Shown: one piece after another, positions 23,671 through 32,130 of the stretch
Layout of the letters: each line of letters begins with the position of its first letter
How positions within the stretch are numbered: the first letter of the stretch is position 1
DNA from: Egerieenecus sp048201975
GTDB taxonomy: Bacteria > Bacillota > Clostridia > Christensenellales > Aristaeellaceae
NCBI GenBank assembly: GCA_048201975.1
Contig: DBFBGQ010000110.1
Coordinates: 1 to 38,817 of the forward strand
DNA length: 38,817 nt
Reading direction: 5' to 3'
Translations under genes and position numbers: made by a program
Notes under the pieces: generated by a model
What the model was told of the DNA's origin: nothing
What the model saw: only the letters and a program-made list of their open reading frames with translations
Databases searched by the model: none

Positions 23671-24108
23671 GTGCCAACAAGGACGGAGGCAGAGGTCATG
23701 CGCGAATTGCTGATTGCCCGTGGAGTGCCGGAGAACCTGATACGCCTGGAGGATCGCTCCCACATCACCCTTGAAAATGTGCGCAACGCTTGCGCATTGT
23801 TGGGCGAGGGCAAGCGTGTGGCGCTGGTGACCAGCGATTATCACATGGCGCGCGCGCTGGACGACTGCCGCCGCGCAGGGTTCGACGCACTGGGAATATG
23901 CGCCATGACGCCGGAGGGGCCGTATCGCCAGCGCATGTTTGCCCAGGAGCGCCGCATTGCCGAAGGGATGCGCAGGCAGCGCCTGCAGGGCATGAGCGAC
24001 CAGGACCTGATCCGGGAGCATGTGAGCCGCATGTTTTCCCAGCCTCCGGGCAGACAGGGGCAGGACGATGCGGCGGAGGGCCGTGCTGCCGGAACGTCCG
24101 AGCCTTGA
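23671..24108 (+). pseudogene. C-terminal fragment of a DUF218/YdcF-family protein
   Basis: About 145 residues of the DUF218 (YdcF/SanA-like) family, whose members are linked to envelope maintenance. Present are the central TEAEVMRELLIARGVPENLI, the conserved ENVRNACALL, and VALVTSDYHMARALDDCRR. Missing is the N-terminal part with the first Rossmann strand and glycine-rich loop. The same frame upstream runs into the XRE terminator, and no start codon there has a ribosome site. A short product from ATG 23626 cannot be excluded but would lack the core fold, so I call it a 5'-truncated pseudogene. Confidence 0.7.
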
Positions 24109-24124
24109 CAGAGCCAGCGCGGCT

Positions 24125-24143
24125 TGCAGGCGCAACGCCTGCA
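24125..24143. repeat. Short perfect inverted repeat
   Basis: TGCAGGCG-CAA-CGCCTGCA, 8-base arms. It lies just after the DUF218 remnant; no T run follows on either strand. Confidence 0.55.
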
Positions 24144-24197
24144 TTCTGGGAAGGCGCAACCTTTGATGAACCGTTTCAAACCACCCTTGCAAGAAAG

Positions 24198-24242
24198 CAG
24201 ACCGGTATCAAGGCTCGAGCAATCGGGCTTGCTACCGGTCTG
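24198..24242. repeat. Long inverted repeat
   Basis: The arms CAGACCGGTA (24198-24207) and TACCGGTCTG (24233-24242) are perfect over 10 bases, with a 25-base loop that can pair further. No T run follows. Confidence 0.55.
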
Positions 24243-24269
24243 ATGCGCGTTGCGGGGAAAGCGTTCCCG

Positions 24270-24297
24270 GCACGGCTCCCGCGATGGGGAGCCGTGC
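24270..24297 (-). terminator. Hairpin after the solute-binding protein gene
   Basis: An 11-base-pair GC-rich stem (GCACGGCTCCC with GGGAGCCGTGC) with a 6-base loop, 29 bases after the gene stop. The T run of a classical terminator is absent, so it may instead protect the 3' end of the transcript. Confidence 0.5.
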
Positions 24298-24325
24298 CAT
24301 AGGCCATGAGGGAGAGGCGACGATC

Positions 24326-25933
24326 TTAACGGCTCATGTAACGGTCGTAGGCGGACTGATAGGCGGCGATGACTTCCTCAATGCCCTGATCCTTCAGCAC
24401 CTGTACGAAGTTGTCGTACTGGTCAATGGATTCCAGACCCATGATGAATTTCACCGTCATCTCCTGCACGTAACTTTCGATGTCGCCGTAGTAGTCCGCG
24501 TAGATCTCCTTCTCCTCAGCGTTCAGGGTTACGCCGCCGGGGAAGCTGTAGCTGTAGTCGTTGTTGGAATCCCAGATCTCGCTGTACACCGCCAGGGCAT
24601 CGGTGTCCTCGCGACCGTATACGGACACAAAGGGCCAGGAGATGGGCGCGGCATAGGCAATCATCATGTGGGTGGGCGTGCCCTTTTCGTTGTGGGTAAT
24701 CAGATCCGTAAAGACGGGTTCGCCATCCACGATTTCATAGGTTTTGCCTTCGGTGCCATAGTTGCACAGCAGGAAGCCCTCGTCGGTGAACAGCTGGTCC
24801 AGCAGGCGCGCGGCCAGCACCGGATCTTCACAGCTGGTGGAAATGGCGGCAGCCTTGATGATCGGCGCGCCTCCATGGATGTAGCCATAGTGCAGTTGGT
24901 CGCCTTCGTTGAGCACGGGGGTGGGCGCGGCGACAAAGCAGAAGTCCGGATCAATGGCGGTTCCCAGGCTGTTCACATAATCCAATACGCCGCTGTGCTC
25001 GCTGGTGGCGCTGCACAGATTTCCGCTCATCATGGCTACGCCGTCGTCAAAGGTGATGGTGGAGGTGAAATCCGGGTCAATCAGCCCCTCGCTGTACCAT
25101 TGCGCCATCAGGCTGACGTAATCCTTGTATCCCTGGGTGAGCGGGCCGTACTGCACGGTGTCGTCCTTGACAAAGAACACCCCGCCCTGGGCAGGATCGC
25201 TCATGCCAAAGTCAAAGGCCGCGTTGAAGGCGTTGTATTTGCTGATGCCTGTGTTGGCCAACCCCAGTCCGCGGGTCATGCCCAGCTCGTCCTTGGCGCG
25301 GGTCAGGTATTCGTGCCAGTCGTCAAAGGTTACGGGCATGTCCAGGCCCAGCTTATCCAGCACATCCTGGCGGATGATCGGGCCGCCGTAGGTAATGCTG
25401 GTTTGATCCTGATAGGATAGCCCGCAGATGTACGGCATGGTGCCCTCGTCCGTGATGGTGTTCAGGATACGGTATTCGCTGGCGGTGCGCGCTGCCTGAT
25501 AGTTCGGCATATACGTTTCCACCAGGTCCTTCAGGTCGATGATGATTCCCTCGTCGATGGCCGCATCTCCGCCGTTGCTGTACATATTATCAAAGCCGAT
25601 GATAATGTCAGGATATTTCCTGTTGGTCAGCATCAGGGAGAAGTTCGTGGCGGCCTCGCCCACGGGGGGAACGATGGGCTCGATCCGCACGCCGGTTTTT
25701 TCCTCAAGAATTTTGAAAATGTCCATGTTCTGGAATTCGCCCACCACGTCGGTTACGTCGTGGGATGTCATGTCAATCCACATGGTCAGGGTCACGGGCT
25801 CGTCCGTCAGGCGTTCGATCTTCGAGCCGCCTGTCACGTGCTCGGCAATGGTCGGGCCGACCTGCTCGCCCAGGGCGGTCATGCTGGTCAGCAAAAGCAT
25901 CGCGGTAAGGATCAACGCAACGATTCGTTTCAT
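24326..25933 (-). CDS. ABC importer extracellular solute-binding protein (LplA/YtcQ-like)
   Basis: A 535-residue exported binding protein of the CUT1-type sugar importers. After the signal peptide (residues 1-22, ending TALG) come VTLTMWIDM, FKILEEKTGVRIEPIV and NRKYPDIIIG, the usual opening of this family, and later GGPIIRQDVLDKLGLDMPVTFDDW. Unlike most such proteins in Firmicutes it has no lipobox Cys, so it is not anchored in the standard way. It is the last gene of the minus arm, 78 bases after the CocE-like gene. The two permeases it should serve lie in the plus arm, about 6 kb away. The start follows AAAAGGGG. Confidence 0.88.
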   Translation of the reverse strand: MKRIVALILTAMLLLTSMTALGEQVGPTIAEHVTGGSKIERLTDEPVTLTMWIDMTSHDVTDVVGEFQNMDIFKILEEKTGVRIEPIVPPVGEAATNFSLMLTNRKYPDIIIGFDNMYSNGGDAAIDEGIIIDLKDLVETYMPNYQAARTASEYRILNTITDEGTMPYICGLSYQDQTSITYGGPIIRQDVLDKLGLDMPVTFDDWHEYLTRAKDELGMTRGLGLANTGISKYNAFNAAFDFGMSDPAQGGVFFVKDDTVQYGPLTQGYKDYVSLMAQWYSEGLIDPDFTSTITFDDGVAMMSGNLCSATSEHSGVLDYVNSLGTAIDPDFCFVAAPTPVLNEGDQLHYGYIHGGAPIIKAAAISTSCEDPVLAARLLDQLFTDEGFLLCNYGTEGKTYEIVDGEPVFTDLITHNEKGTPTHMMIAYAAPISWPFVSVYGREDTDALAVYSEIWDSNNDYSYSFPGGVTLNAEEKEIYADYYGDIESYVQEMTVKFIMGLESIDQYDNFVQVLKDQGIEEVIAAYQSAYDRYMSR

Positions 25934-26011
25934 ACAGATACCCCTTTTCTATTGATTTGGCTTCCCTGCGCAGGAGCCATGGGAAACAGGAAAAAGATCA
26001 ATGGGTTCTTT

Positions 26012-27658
26012 TCAGTGCTGACGTTTAACGGAAAGGGTCAGGCAGGAGGGATGGGACGGCCCGTAATGCACCCAGGTGGTGGAGGCGACCATGGCTGCGT
26101 CATGCAGTGGACGCGCTCCCGTGCCGTGGTTTACGTCATATTTGGGGAAGGCGCTGCCTGTGATTTCTACCACGAGGCGATGGCCGGGGCGCAGGGTGTA
26201 GCACACGCGCCCCATCTCAACAGGTATGGCGTAGATCTCCCCGGGCTGCAACGGCCTGGGCGTCCAGTCGAGCCGATACCGGGCGCGGGTAGCCCCGTCG
26301 CAGATGACGAAGCACTCCCCATCCGGGGCGACGTCAAGCAAGCTGAGCATCACGTCCGTGTCTGCTGCGGTGCAGGAAATGTAGACGGTTCCCCGTATGT
26401 CGCCCAATAGGCGCTGCGCCTGCTCCACGGGCGACGCGGCGTAGCGCGCCACGCTGGGGCCCTGACGGGGATGGCAGCGGCCAAAGGGCTGATAGGGCAG
26501 GGGATTGGCAGGGTCATGCTGGTACGCATCCTGCCCGGCAAGGCGGGGTTCCTGCGCCTGCAGGGTTCCGCCAGCGCTGAACCAGAGCGTCTGCGAAACC
26601 GTGTTTTCCGGCGGCCAGGCGGACATGCTCTCGCACGTCTGGGTCACGATGTCGTAATAGCGGATGGGGGGCGAGGGATTCTCCCCGACGCCTCGGAGGA
26701 GGTGATCGAACCAGGCGAGCATCTCGGCTTGCAGGTCCACCGTCATTTCCCCGTCCTCCAGTGGGCTGTCCACCCGGGCGGGGGATTCGCCGGGCTTCCA
26801 GGGGATGATCAGCGCCTTGCTGGGAACGCCCTGGGAGCGCTGGGCCGCGCAGTGGTCAATCAACGGTGTGCGGGAGGAATCGTACCAACCGCTGACATAC
26901 AGCGCAGGCGTGGCGATCCGGCGCACGTCCATGTCGCGGCCCTCCTTGTGGAGCAGATGAAAATCGTCATAGCCGTCCAGCAGGTGGCGGCAATAGTCGC
27001 GATGGATCAGGAAGGGGGAATCCTGCAGGACGGGCATGCTTTGAAGCGGTACGGCGCGCAGCTGGGAGTCCAGGTAGGTGTGCAGCACATCCAGCATCCT
27101 GGGCAGGTAGGCGCGGGTCACCTCTTCGGGGTAGCGTCCATCCCGTAGCCGGCTAATGAGGCGGCTGGTGCACCACCCGATGTGGGATGCAAACAGGAAA
27201 CCCCGGTTGTCGCAGTCACGGTTGATGCTGACGCTGGTCTGCATGGGGCAGATGGCTTTCAGATGGGGCGGATTTTCCGCGGCCGCCATCAGCTGGGCAT
27301 ATCCCGCAAAGTAGCTGCCCATCATGCCGACCTGTCCATCGCACCAGTCGCAGGCCGCCAGAGCTTCGATGGTGTCGTAGCCGTCGGGACCGTCGGAAGT
27401 GAAGCGGTCAAACTCTCCCTGGGAGGCGCCCAGGCCGCGCACATCCTGGATATACACCGCATAGCCGTGCCGCACCCAGAAGGCTGGATCGTACTGCCCA
27501 TAGCCGCGGCTCATCCAGTCCTTGCGGAACACCGTGCGCAGCAGCAGGACGGGGTGCTTCGCCCGGTCTCCCGGGCGGAACAGGTTGCCCCGCAGCATGA
27601 CGCCATCCCGCATGGCGATGCCATGGTCGAAGGAACAGATCATATCATAGCCGCACAT
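26012..27658 (-). CDS. CocE/NonD-family alpha/beta-hydrolase homologue, probably inactive
   Basis: A 548-residue member of the CocE/NonD family (X-Pro dipeptidyl-peptidase S15-like fold with a C-terminal jelly roll). The N-terminal core has GYAVYIQDVRGLGASQGEF and the acid Asp260 in VSGWYDSS. The nucleophile elbow reads VGMMGSYFAGYAQ (110-122), where the paralogue in this window has IGMFGLSFPGFVQ. The serine position is Tyr116, and Ser115 is one place off. The catalytic His position, PWAHD in the paralogue, reads PWKPG here (Pro289). Two of three triad residues are therefore gone while the fold appears kept, which suggests a binding or regulatory role. Its start overlaps the stop of the esterase upstream by one base. 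Confidence 0.85.
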   Translation of the reverse strand: MCGYDMICSFDHGIAMRDGVMLRGNLFRPGDRAKHPVLLLRTVFRKDWMSRGYGQYDPAFWVRHGYAVYIQDVRGLGASQGEFDRFTSDGPDGYDTIEALAACDWCDGQVGMMGSYFAGYAQLMAAAENPPHLKAICPMQTSVSINRDCDNRGFLFASHIGWCTSRLISRLRDGRYPEEVTRAYLPRMLDVLHTYLDSQLRAVPLQSMPVLQDSPFLIHRDYCRHLLDGYDDFHLLHKEGRDMDVRRIATPALYVSGWYDSSRTPLIDHCAAQRSQGVPSKALIIPWKPGESPARVDSPLEDGEMTVDLQAEMLAWFDHLLRGVGENPSPPIRYYDIVTQTCESMSAWPPENTVSQTLWFSAGGTLQAQEPRLAGQDAYQHDPANPLPYQPFGRCHPRQGPSVARYAASPVEQAQRLLGDIRGTVYISCTAADTDVMLSLLDVAPDGECFVICDGATRARYRLDWTPRPLQPGEIYAIPVEMGRVCYTLRPGHRLVVEITGSAFPKYDVNHGTGARPLHDAAMVASTTWVHYGPSHPSCLTLSVKRQH

Positions 27659-28479
27659 CAGGACAGCACCTCATGGGAGCGCTGCCGGATGGGCAACTGC
27701 TGCAGGAACACCTGCAGCCACTTGTCCCAGAATTCGAAGTTGTGAACGCCGTCGCAGTCATAGAAGGTCACGTCAAAGGGATTGGGGAAGGAGCGGAACA
27801 GCGCCAGATCCTCCATTTCGTCATCGTGGCAGCCATCCTGCCGGCCGCAGCAGGCGAAAATCTTGGGCAGCGGCTTCCCGCTTTCGGAGGCCTTGCGGGC
27901 CAGGTAGCGGTTGTCGTTTTCGCTGTCGTGGCATACGGACAGGTCGCCCACCTCATCCTGCACGCCAAACACCTGCCAGCGGATGAAGTTCAGCGGATGA
28001 CGCTTGCCGCCGGGGATCATGGGGCCAATCATGTCGATAAAGTTGGCGCAGGAGAAAATCCCCATCATGGCGTACTTTTCCGGCTTGGAAAAGCCCAATT
28101 TCATGGTTCCGTGGCCGCCCATGGACATGCCGGCGATGAAGTTGTCCTCCCGCAGCGGCGAGAGCGGGAAGTATTTGCACAGCTTGCGCGGCAATTCTTC
28201 CGTTACGTAGTCAAAGTATCTGCCGCCATCCGTGTTGGTATAAAAGCTGGTTTCCACCGCGGGCAGGACCACGGCAATGCCCCTGTTCTGGGCGTAACGC
28301 TCCAGGCTGGTGAAGCGTTGCCACATGGATTGATCGTCCGTTGCGCCGTGCAGAAGCCACAGCACGGGCAGCAGGCCGTTGTCCAGCCTGCGCTGGTCCG
28401 AAATTTCCGGCAGAATCACCTGAACCGCAGCCATGCGGGTGAGACATTCGGAATGGATATCCATGCAGATAAGCGCCAT
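27658..28479 (-). CDS. Esterase of the EstA/CE1-like family
   Basis: A 273-residue cytoplasmic esterase (Pfam Esterase type, near tributyrin esterase EstA, S-formylglutathione hydrolase and feruloyl/acetyl esterases). The fold opens with LLPVLWLLHGATDD. The triad is Ser119 in AGMSMGGHG, Asp215 in CGRQDG and His246 in DGVHNFEFWDKW. The start is the ATG at 28479, nine bases after AAAGGGGG; a TTG at 28488 abuts that site and is unlikely. It lies between a second esterase (18 bases upstream) and the CocE-like gene (one-base overlap). The acyl group removed is unknown. Confidence 0.88.
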   Translation of the reverse strand: MALICMDIHSECLTRMAAVQVILPEISDQRRLDNGLLPVLWLLHGATDDQSMWQRFTSLERYAQNRGIAVVLPAVETSFYTNTDGGRYFDYVTEELPRKLCKYFPLSPLREDNFIAGMSMGGHGTMKLGFSKPEKYAMMGIFSCANFIDMIGPMIPGGKRHPLNFIRWQVFGVQDEVGDLSVCHDSENDNRYLARKASESGKPLPKIFACCGRQDGCHDDEMEDLALFRSFPNPFDVTFYDCDGVHNFEFWDKWLQVFLQQLPIRQRSHEVLS

Positions 28480-28497
28480 ACGAGTCAACCCCCTTTC

Positions 28498-29301
28498 TTA
28501 TTGCAGCACCGTATCAAGGAAAATGCGGATCCACTTGTCGCGGAAATCGTCGCTGTGTCCTCCCGGTTCCGTATGGAATTCGTACTGGAAGGGGTTCCCT
28601 GGGAATTCCTCAAAAAAGGCCTTGAGGCCCAGCCCCACGGGGTATGCGTGATCTTCGCTGCCAACGGCGTGGAACACGCGGGGGACGGGTTCCCCCTCGG
28701 CAAGGATGTTCCGGGCGTTCAGCAGCACGTCGTGCTCGGGGTTTCCGGCCAGGTCGCCCGTGTCCTCCACGCCGAAGTTTACCATGTTCACGCTCATTCT
28801 GCCCGGGCCGCCGGGAGCCGAAGGTCCGCCTGCGGACCGCGGGCGCAGATGCTCCAGGGGAATGATGCTGCTGGCGGATATCACCCCAATGGTTCCATAC
28901 AGATCCGGGCGGCGCATGCCCAGGGAAAGGGCTCCGCTGCCTCCCAGCGAAAAGCCGGCGATCAGCGTATCCTCCCGCCGCTGGCTGATGCAGGGGAATT
29001 GCGTGTGAACGATCCGCGGCAGCTCCTGGGTGAGAAAGTCGAAGTAATCGGCGCCCCAGTACATGTTGCAGTAGCGGCTGTATCCTGCGTGCGGCATTAC
29101 CACGGCCAGCTGATGGCGGTCGGCGTACGCGCGGATCCGGGTATAATGAAGCCAGTCGTTTTCGTTGCCTCCGCCGCCATGGAGCAGGTAAAGCACCTTC
29201 CAGGGCGCTTCCGTCCGATCGTCCGGAAGGATCACATTCATCGCGTCCTGGAGCAGAAGAATCTCCGAACGGAAGTTGATATGCAAAAGAGCATTGGCCA
29301 T
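28498..29301 (-). CDS. Esterase of the EstA/CE1-like family, first gene of the minus arm
   Basis: A 267-residue cytoplasmic esterase, a distant paralogue of the next gene. It has KVLYLLHGGGGNENDW (35-50), with the oxyanion-side glycines, and the full triad: Ser118 in AGFSLGGSG, Asp217 in GSEDH and His249 in GGHSDDFRDKW. A proline/glycine-rich loop (about 153-168, RPRSAGGPSAPGGPG) is inserted before the lid region and is absent from the neighbour, so the two may differ in substrate. The start at 29301 follows GGGAG by 10 bases. It is divergent from the membrane AraC regulator, which probably controls it. Confidence 0.88.
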   Translation of the reverse strand: MANALLHINFRSEILLLQDAMNVILPDDRTEAPWKVLYLLHGGGGNENDWLHYTRIRAYADRHQLAVVMPHAGYSRYCNMYWGADYFDFLTQELPRIVHTQFPCISQRREDTLIAGFSLGGSGALSLGMRRPDLYGTIGVISASSIIPLEHLRPRSAGGPSAPGGPGRMSVNMVNFGVEDTGDLAGNPEHDVLLNARNILAEGEPVPRVFHAVGSEDHAYPVGLGLKAFFEEFPGNPFQYEFHTEPGGHSDDFRDKWIRIFLDTVLQ

Positions 29302-29742
29302 GAGATATACACTCCCTTCGTTGTGCCGGCCATGGGGGCCGTCGCCTTTTTTTCTTTTGCGCGCGCCGCCTTGCGCGCGGTCCAAGGGACGGCGCAGGCG
29401 CAGCCTTCTGTTGCGGCCAGTGTAACAGGGGGGACTTTCCAGCGTCAATAAACAAGTTTTGTTGCGCGCGCGCACAAAAATAGCGGTTGCCCACCGTCAA
29501 CCGTTTATCCCTGTTTTTCGCCGCAGAGGCAATGAAGAAAATCGAAAATGCCCATGAATATTTTTTGTTGTTTGCCGCAGCGCCTGATATGGCGCGCTTT
29601 TGCCGGTACCCCGCTTCATTGTCAATCGCCCGCGGCATATGGTACAATAGCAGCCACAAAACGTCAAAAATCGACAAGGGGTTCATGAAAGGCCGCTTTT
29701 TTCAAAAAACTTTCATGAGCCGCCAGCGGGAGGGGGCAGCAA
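29302..29742. other. Divergent regulatory region of the ester-catabolic locus
   Basis: 441 bases without a gene, between the first esterase and the membrane AraC gene. It has a good plus-strand promoter (29619-29648). Two inverted repeats are possible operators: AACAA-N3-TTGTT at 29451-29463 and CGGTTG-N8-CAACCG at 29484-29503. An alternating GC run lies between them at about 29464-29474. No clear minus-strand sigma-A promoter was found, which would fit activation by AraC. Confidence 0.55.
29619..29648 (+). promoter_or_regulatory. Sigma-A promoter of the membrane AraC regulator gene
   Basis: TTGTCA (29619-29624), an 18-base spacer and TACAAT (29643-29648), each five of six consensus bases, 95 bases before the start codon. 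Confidence 0.7.
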
Positions 29743-31995
29743 ATGCATTGTCATTTCTGGAAGTCGCGCGTATTCAGAACATGGCTGATCTGCTACTTAC
29801 TGGTTCTCCTGCTGCCCTTGAGCTTTTGCGCGGTCACCTTCAACCATTCCGCGAGCATCCTCACGGAGAAGCTGCAGACCAGCGCGCTTTCCGCCGTGCA
29901 GCAGCTGACGGATCTTGCCGACGAGCGGGTCAACACGATTTTTGAAATTAGCGACGCCATCAGCATTTCTCCTGACATCCGCTCCCTGCGGCGCTATTCC
30001 CTGCCTTTTGATGCCAGCAAATACTATACCATACATCAAATTTGCTATACCCTGGAGAGCTACATCGTCCATAAACCCCTGATCCAGCAGATCTATATTC
30101 ACTGTCCCCAGCTGAATTGCCTGGTCAATTTTGATCATATCTATACCAAACAGAATCAGTATGACAGCATTTTGCAAAAGAATCTGCACCTTTCCCAGAA
30201 GACCTTTGACCAGCTGACCTCCGCTTATCATCAATATGATCTGTATGTAACCGCTGACGGGGAGCGCATCCTGCTGCTGAAGACCATCAGCAGCTCCCTG
30301 GAGGATGGTTCGCCCACCCTGACGCTGATCATGGTGCTCAACCATGCTACCTTCGCAGCAGGTTTGGCGGAAACGGCGGATGCCTTCCAGGCGGAGATGG
30401 AGCTGCAGCTTCCTGCGGAGTGCTTCCTGGGCGACCCGGTCGCTGCAGCGCTCCCCGTGGCGCTACAAATGGATCAGACGACCAGCGCCTCCCAGATTGG
30501 CGATGACGTCGTTTGCCGCGTGCATGCCCGGTCCTTTGACGCCGTTTTTGAAATGCGCGTGCCCCGGGATGTTTTGCTGAACGACCTGTACGACCAAACC
30601 AGCGTCTTTTTGTATATGCTGATCGTTACAGTGATTGCCAGCGTAGGCGTTGCGTATAGCCTGAACCGGTACAATTACCGCCCGGTGCACCAGCTGCGGC
30701 AGACGGTTTCCGCCGTGCCCGTCAAGCCCGGCGGGGATGAATTCCAAGCCATGGGGAACCGCTTCCTGGAGATGCAGGAAAATTGCGAACGGCTGGCCGG
30801 CGAGGTGAATCGTTTGGCGTCGCAGGAAAAGCGGCAGCTCATCAGCAGCGTTCTCAGCGGCGATTTGCGCCACATCCCCCAGGAAAAGCAGAAGGCCCTG
30901 CTGGAAAGCATGGGTGGCAAGATGTTTGTGGCGTTGATCCTGCAGGGAAGCGACGAGCAGCCCCGGGACAGCGGCCAGCTGTTGCAGACGCTGGGAAAGC
31001 TCTATGTCGAAGCCAGCGCGGGCCATTGCCAGTGTGAAGCGCTGTTCCATGGCGGCATGGTAACGATTCTGCTTGCCTTTCCCCGCAGCACCGACCAGTA
31101 TGAAGCGCAGATCACTGCCCGCACCATTTCCAAGCAGGTGCTTACCGCTGAAAACCATTTTACCGACATGACCGCGTACATTGGCGACTGCCTGGCCGGG
31201 CTGGAGGGCATTTATCAGTCCTACCTGCACGCGAGAAAAGCCCAGGAGTACACTGACTTTGTCTACAAAAACGAAAAGACCATTGCGCTGTATGATCAAA
31301 CCATGGATTCCGGCAAGATCTCCTGGAAGGAGTATGACATTGTGGATGCCGAGCGGCAATTCACCAGCCGGATGGTTGCCGGCGACTATGCTGCCGGCAA
31401 CGTGCTGATCCACGAAATCATTGCCTATTACCGAAGCTATGACGGACTGCCCATGAACGTCCTTCGCTGCCACATGTTTGGCGTGATGAACATGATGCTG
31501 AACACCCTGCGCAACATCGAGCCCGACCTGAACGATGTGTTCAGCGAGTCCAGCCACCCGGTTGATCAGCTGCTGTCCGCCCGCACCATGCAGGAATTGG
31601 CCGACGTCATCTTTTCCATGATCGAGGAATTGCAGCATCTGCAGGCCGAGCGCAATGATACCATGAAAAACCGCCTGCAAAAAATTGAGAACTACATCGC
31701 CGCGCAGTATTTCGACCCGAATCTGAACGTGCAGCAGGTGGCTGACCACTTCGGGATCTCCCTGCCCTACCTGTCCCGGGAATTCAAGGGGGCCAAGGGC
31801 GTGGGCGTGCTGGATTACATCAATAAGTACCGCGTCAACAAGGCCAAGGAGATGATTGCCCAAAACGACGGCGCAACCATCAGCGAAATCGCTCAACGGG
31901 TGGGGTATTCCAGCAGCCAGACGCTCATCCGCATCTTCAAGCGCTACGAAGGTGTAACCCCCGGCAAGTACCGCGCCGAGGATAAAAAAACGTGA
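29743..31995 (+). CDS. Membrane-bound AraC-family regulator with extracellular sensor
   Basis: A 750-residue regulator of the kind that controls LplABC/YtcQP-type sugar importers in Gram-positive bacteria. The order is: transmembrane helix 1 (12-31), an extracellular sensor of about 255 residues probably of Cache type (32-286), transmembrane helix 2 (287-306), a HAMP-like linker, and a cytoplasmic domain (about 340-640). The AraC DNA-binding domain is at about 645-745, with LNVQQVADHFGISLPYLSREF and ISEIAQRVGYSSSQTLIRIFKRY. It thus reads an outside signal and acts on DNA without a separate kinase. A GGGAGGGGG site precedes the start. It stands between the two arms of the locus and is likely to control both, the importer promoter lying just downstream. 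Confidence 0.9.
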   Translation: MHCHFWKSRVFRTWLICYLLVLLLPLSFCAVTFNHSASILTEKLQTSALSAVQQLTDLADERVNTIFEISDAISISPDIRSLRRYSLPFDASKYYTIHQICYTLESYIVHKPLIQQIYIHCPQLNCLVNFDHIYTKQNQYDSILQKNLHLSQKTFDQLTSAYHQYDLYVTADGERILLLKTISSSLEDGSPTLTLIMVLNHATFAAGLAETADAFQAEMELQLPAECFLGDPVAAALPVALQMDQTTSASQIGDDVVCRVHARSFDAVFEMRVPRDVLLNDLYDQTSVFLYMLIVTVIASVGVAYSLNRYNYRPVHQLRQTVSAVPVKPGGDEFQAMGNRFLEMQENCERLAGEVNRLASQEKRQLISSVLSGDLRHIPQEKQKALLESMGGKMFVALILQGSDEQPRDSGQLLQTLGKLYVEASAGHCQCEALFHGGMVTILLAFPRSTDQYEAQITARTISKQVLTAENHFTDMTAYIGDCLAGLEGIYQSYLHARKAQEYTDFVYKNEKTIALYDQTMDSGKISWKEYDIVDAERQFTSRMVAGDYAAGNVLIHEIIAYYRSYDGLPMNVLRCHMFGVMNMMLNTLRNIEPDLNDVFSESSHPVDQLLSARTMQELADVIFSMIEELQHLQAERNDTMKNRLQKIENYIAAQYFDPNLNVQQVADHFGISLPYLSREFKGAKGVGVLDYINKYRVNKAKEMIAQNDGATISEIAQRVGYSSSQTLIRIFKRYEGVTPGKYRAEDKKT

Positions 31996-32047
31996 TGCTT
32001 TCTACCGGTCCTTAAAAATCGGCTACTTCCGCCATAAAACACGCGCA

Positions 32048-32076
32048 TTTACATTTACCATGCTCCTTCGTATAGT
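32048..32076 (+). promoter_or_regulatory. Promoter of the importer-hydrolase operon (plus arm)
   Basis: TTTACA (32048-32053), a 17-base spacer and TATAGT (32071-32076), each five of six consensus bases, 54 bases before the first permease. It lets the plus arm be transcribed apart from the regulator. Confidence 0.75.
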
Positions 32077-32130
32077 CTGAGATAAGATGAGCGGTATCCA
32101 CAGACACTATACCAAGGAGGAAAGCAGGCT

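Noticed and set aside
23575..24108. Intact DUF218/YdcF gene beginning within the XRE terminator
   Set aside because: The first 30 codons come from the terminator and spacer, with no ribosome site, and the N-terminal half of the family fold is missing.
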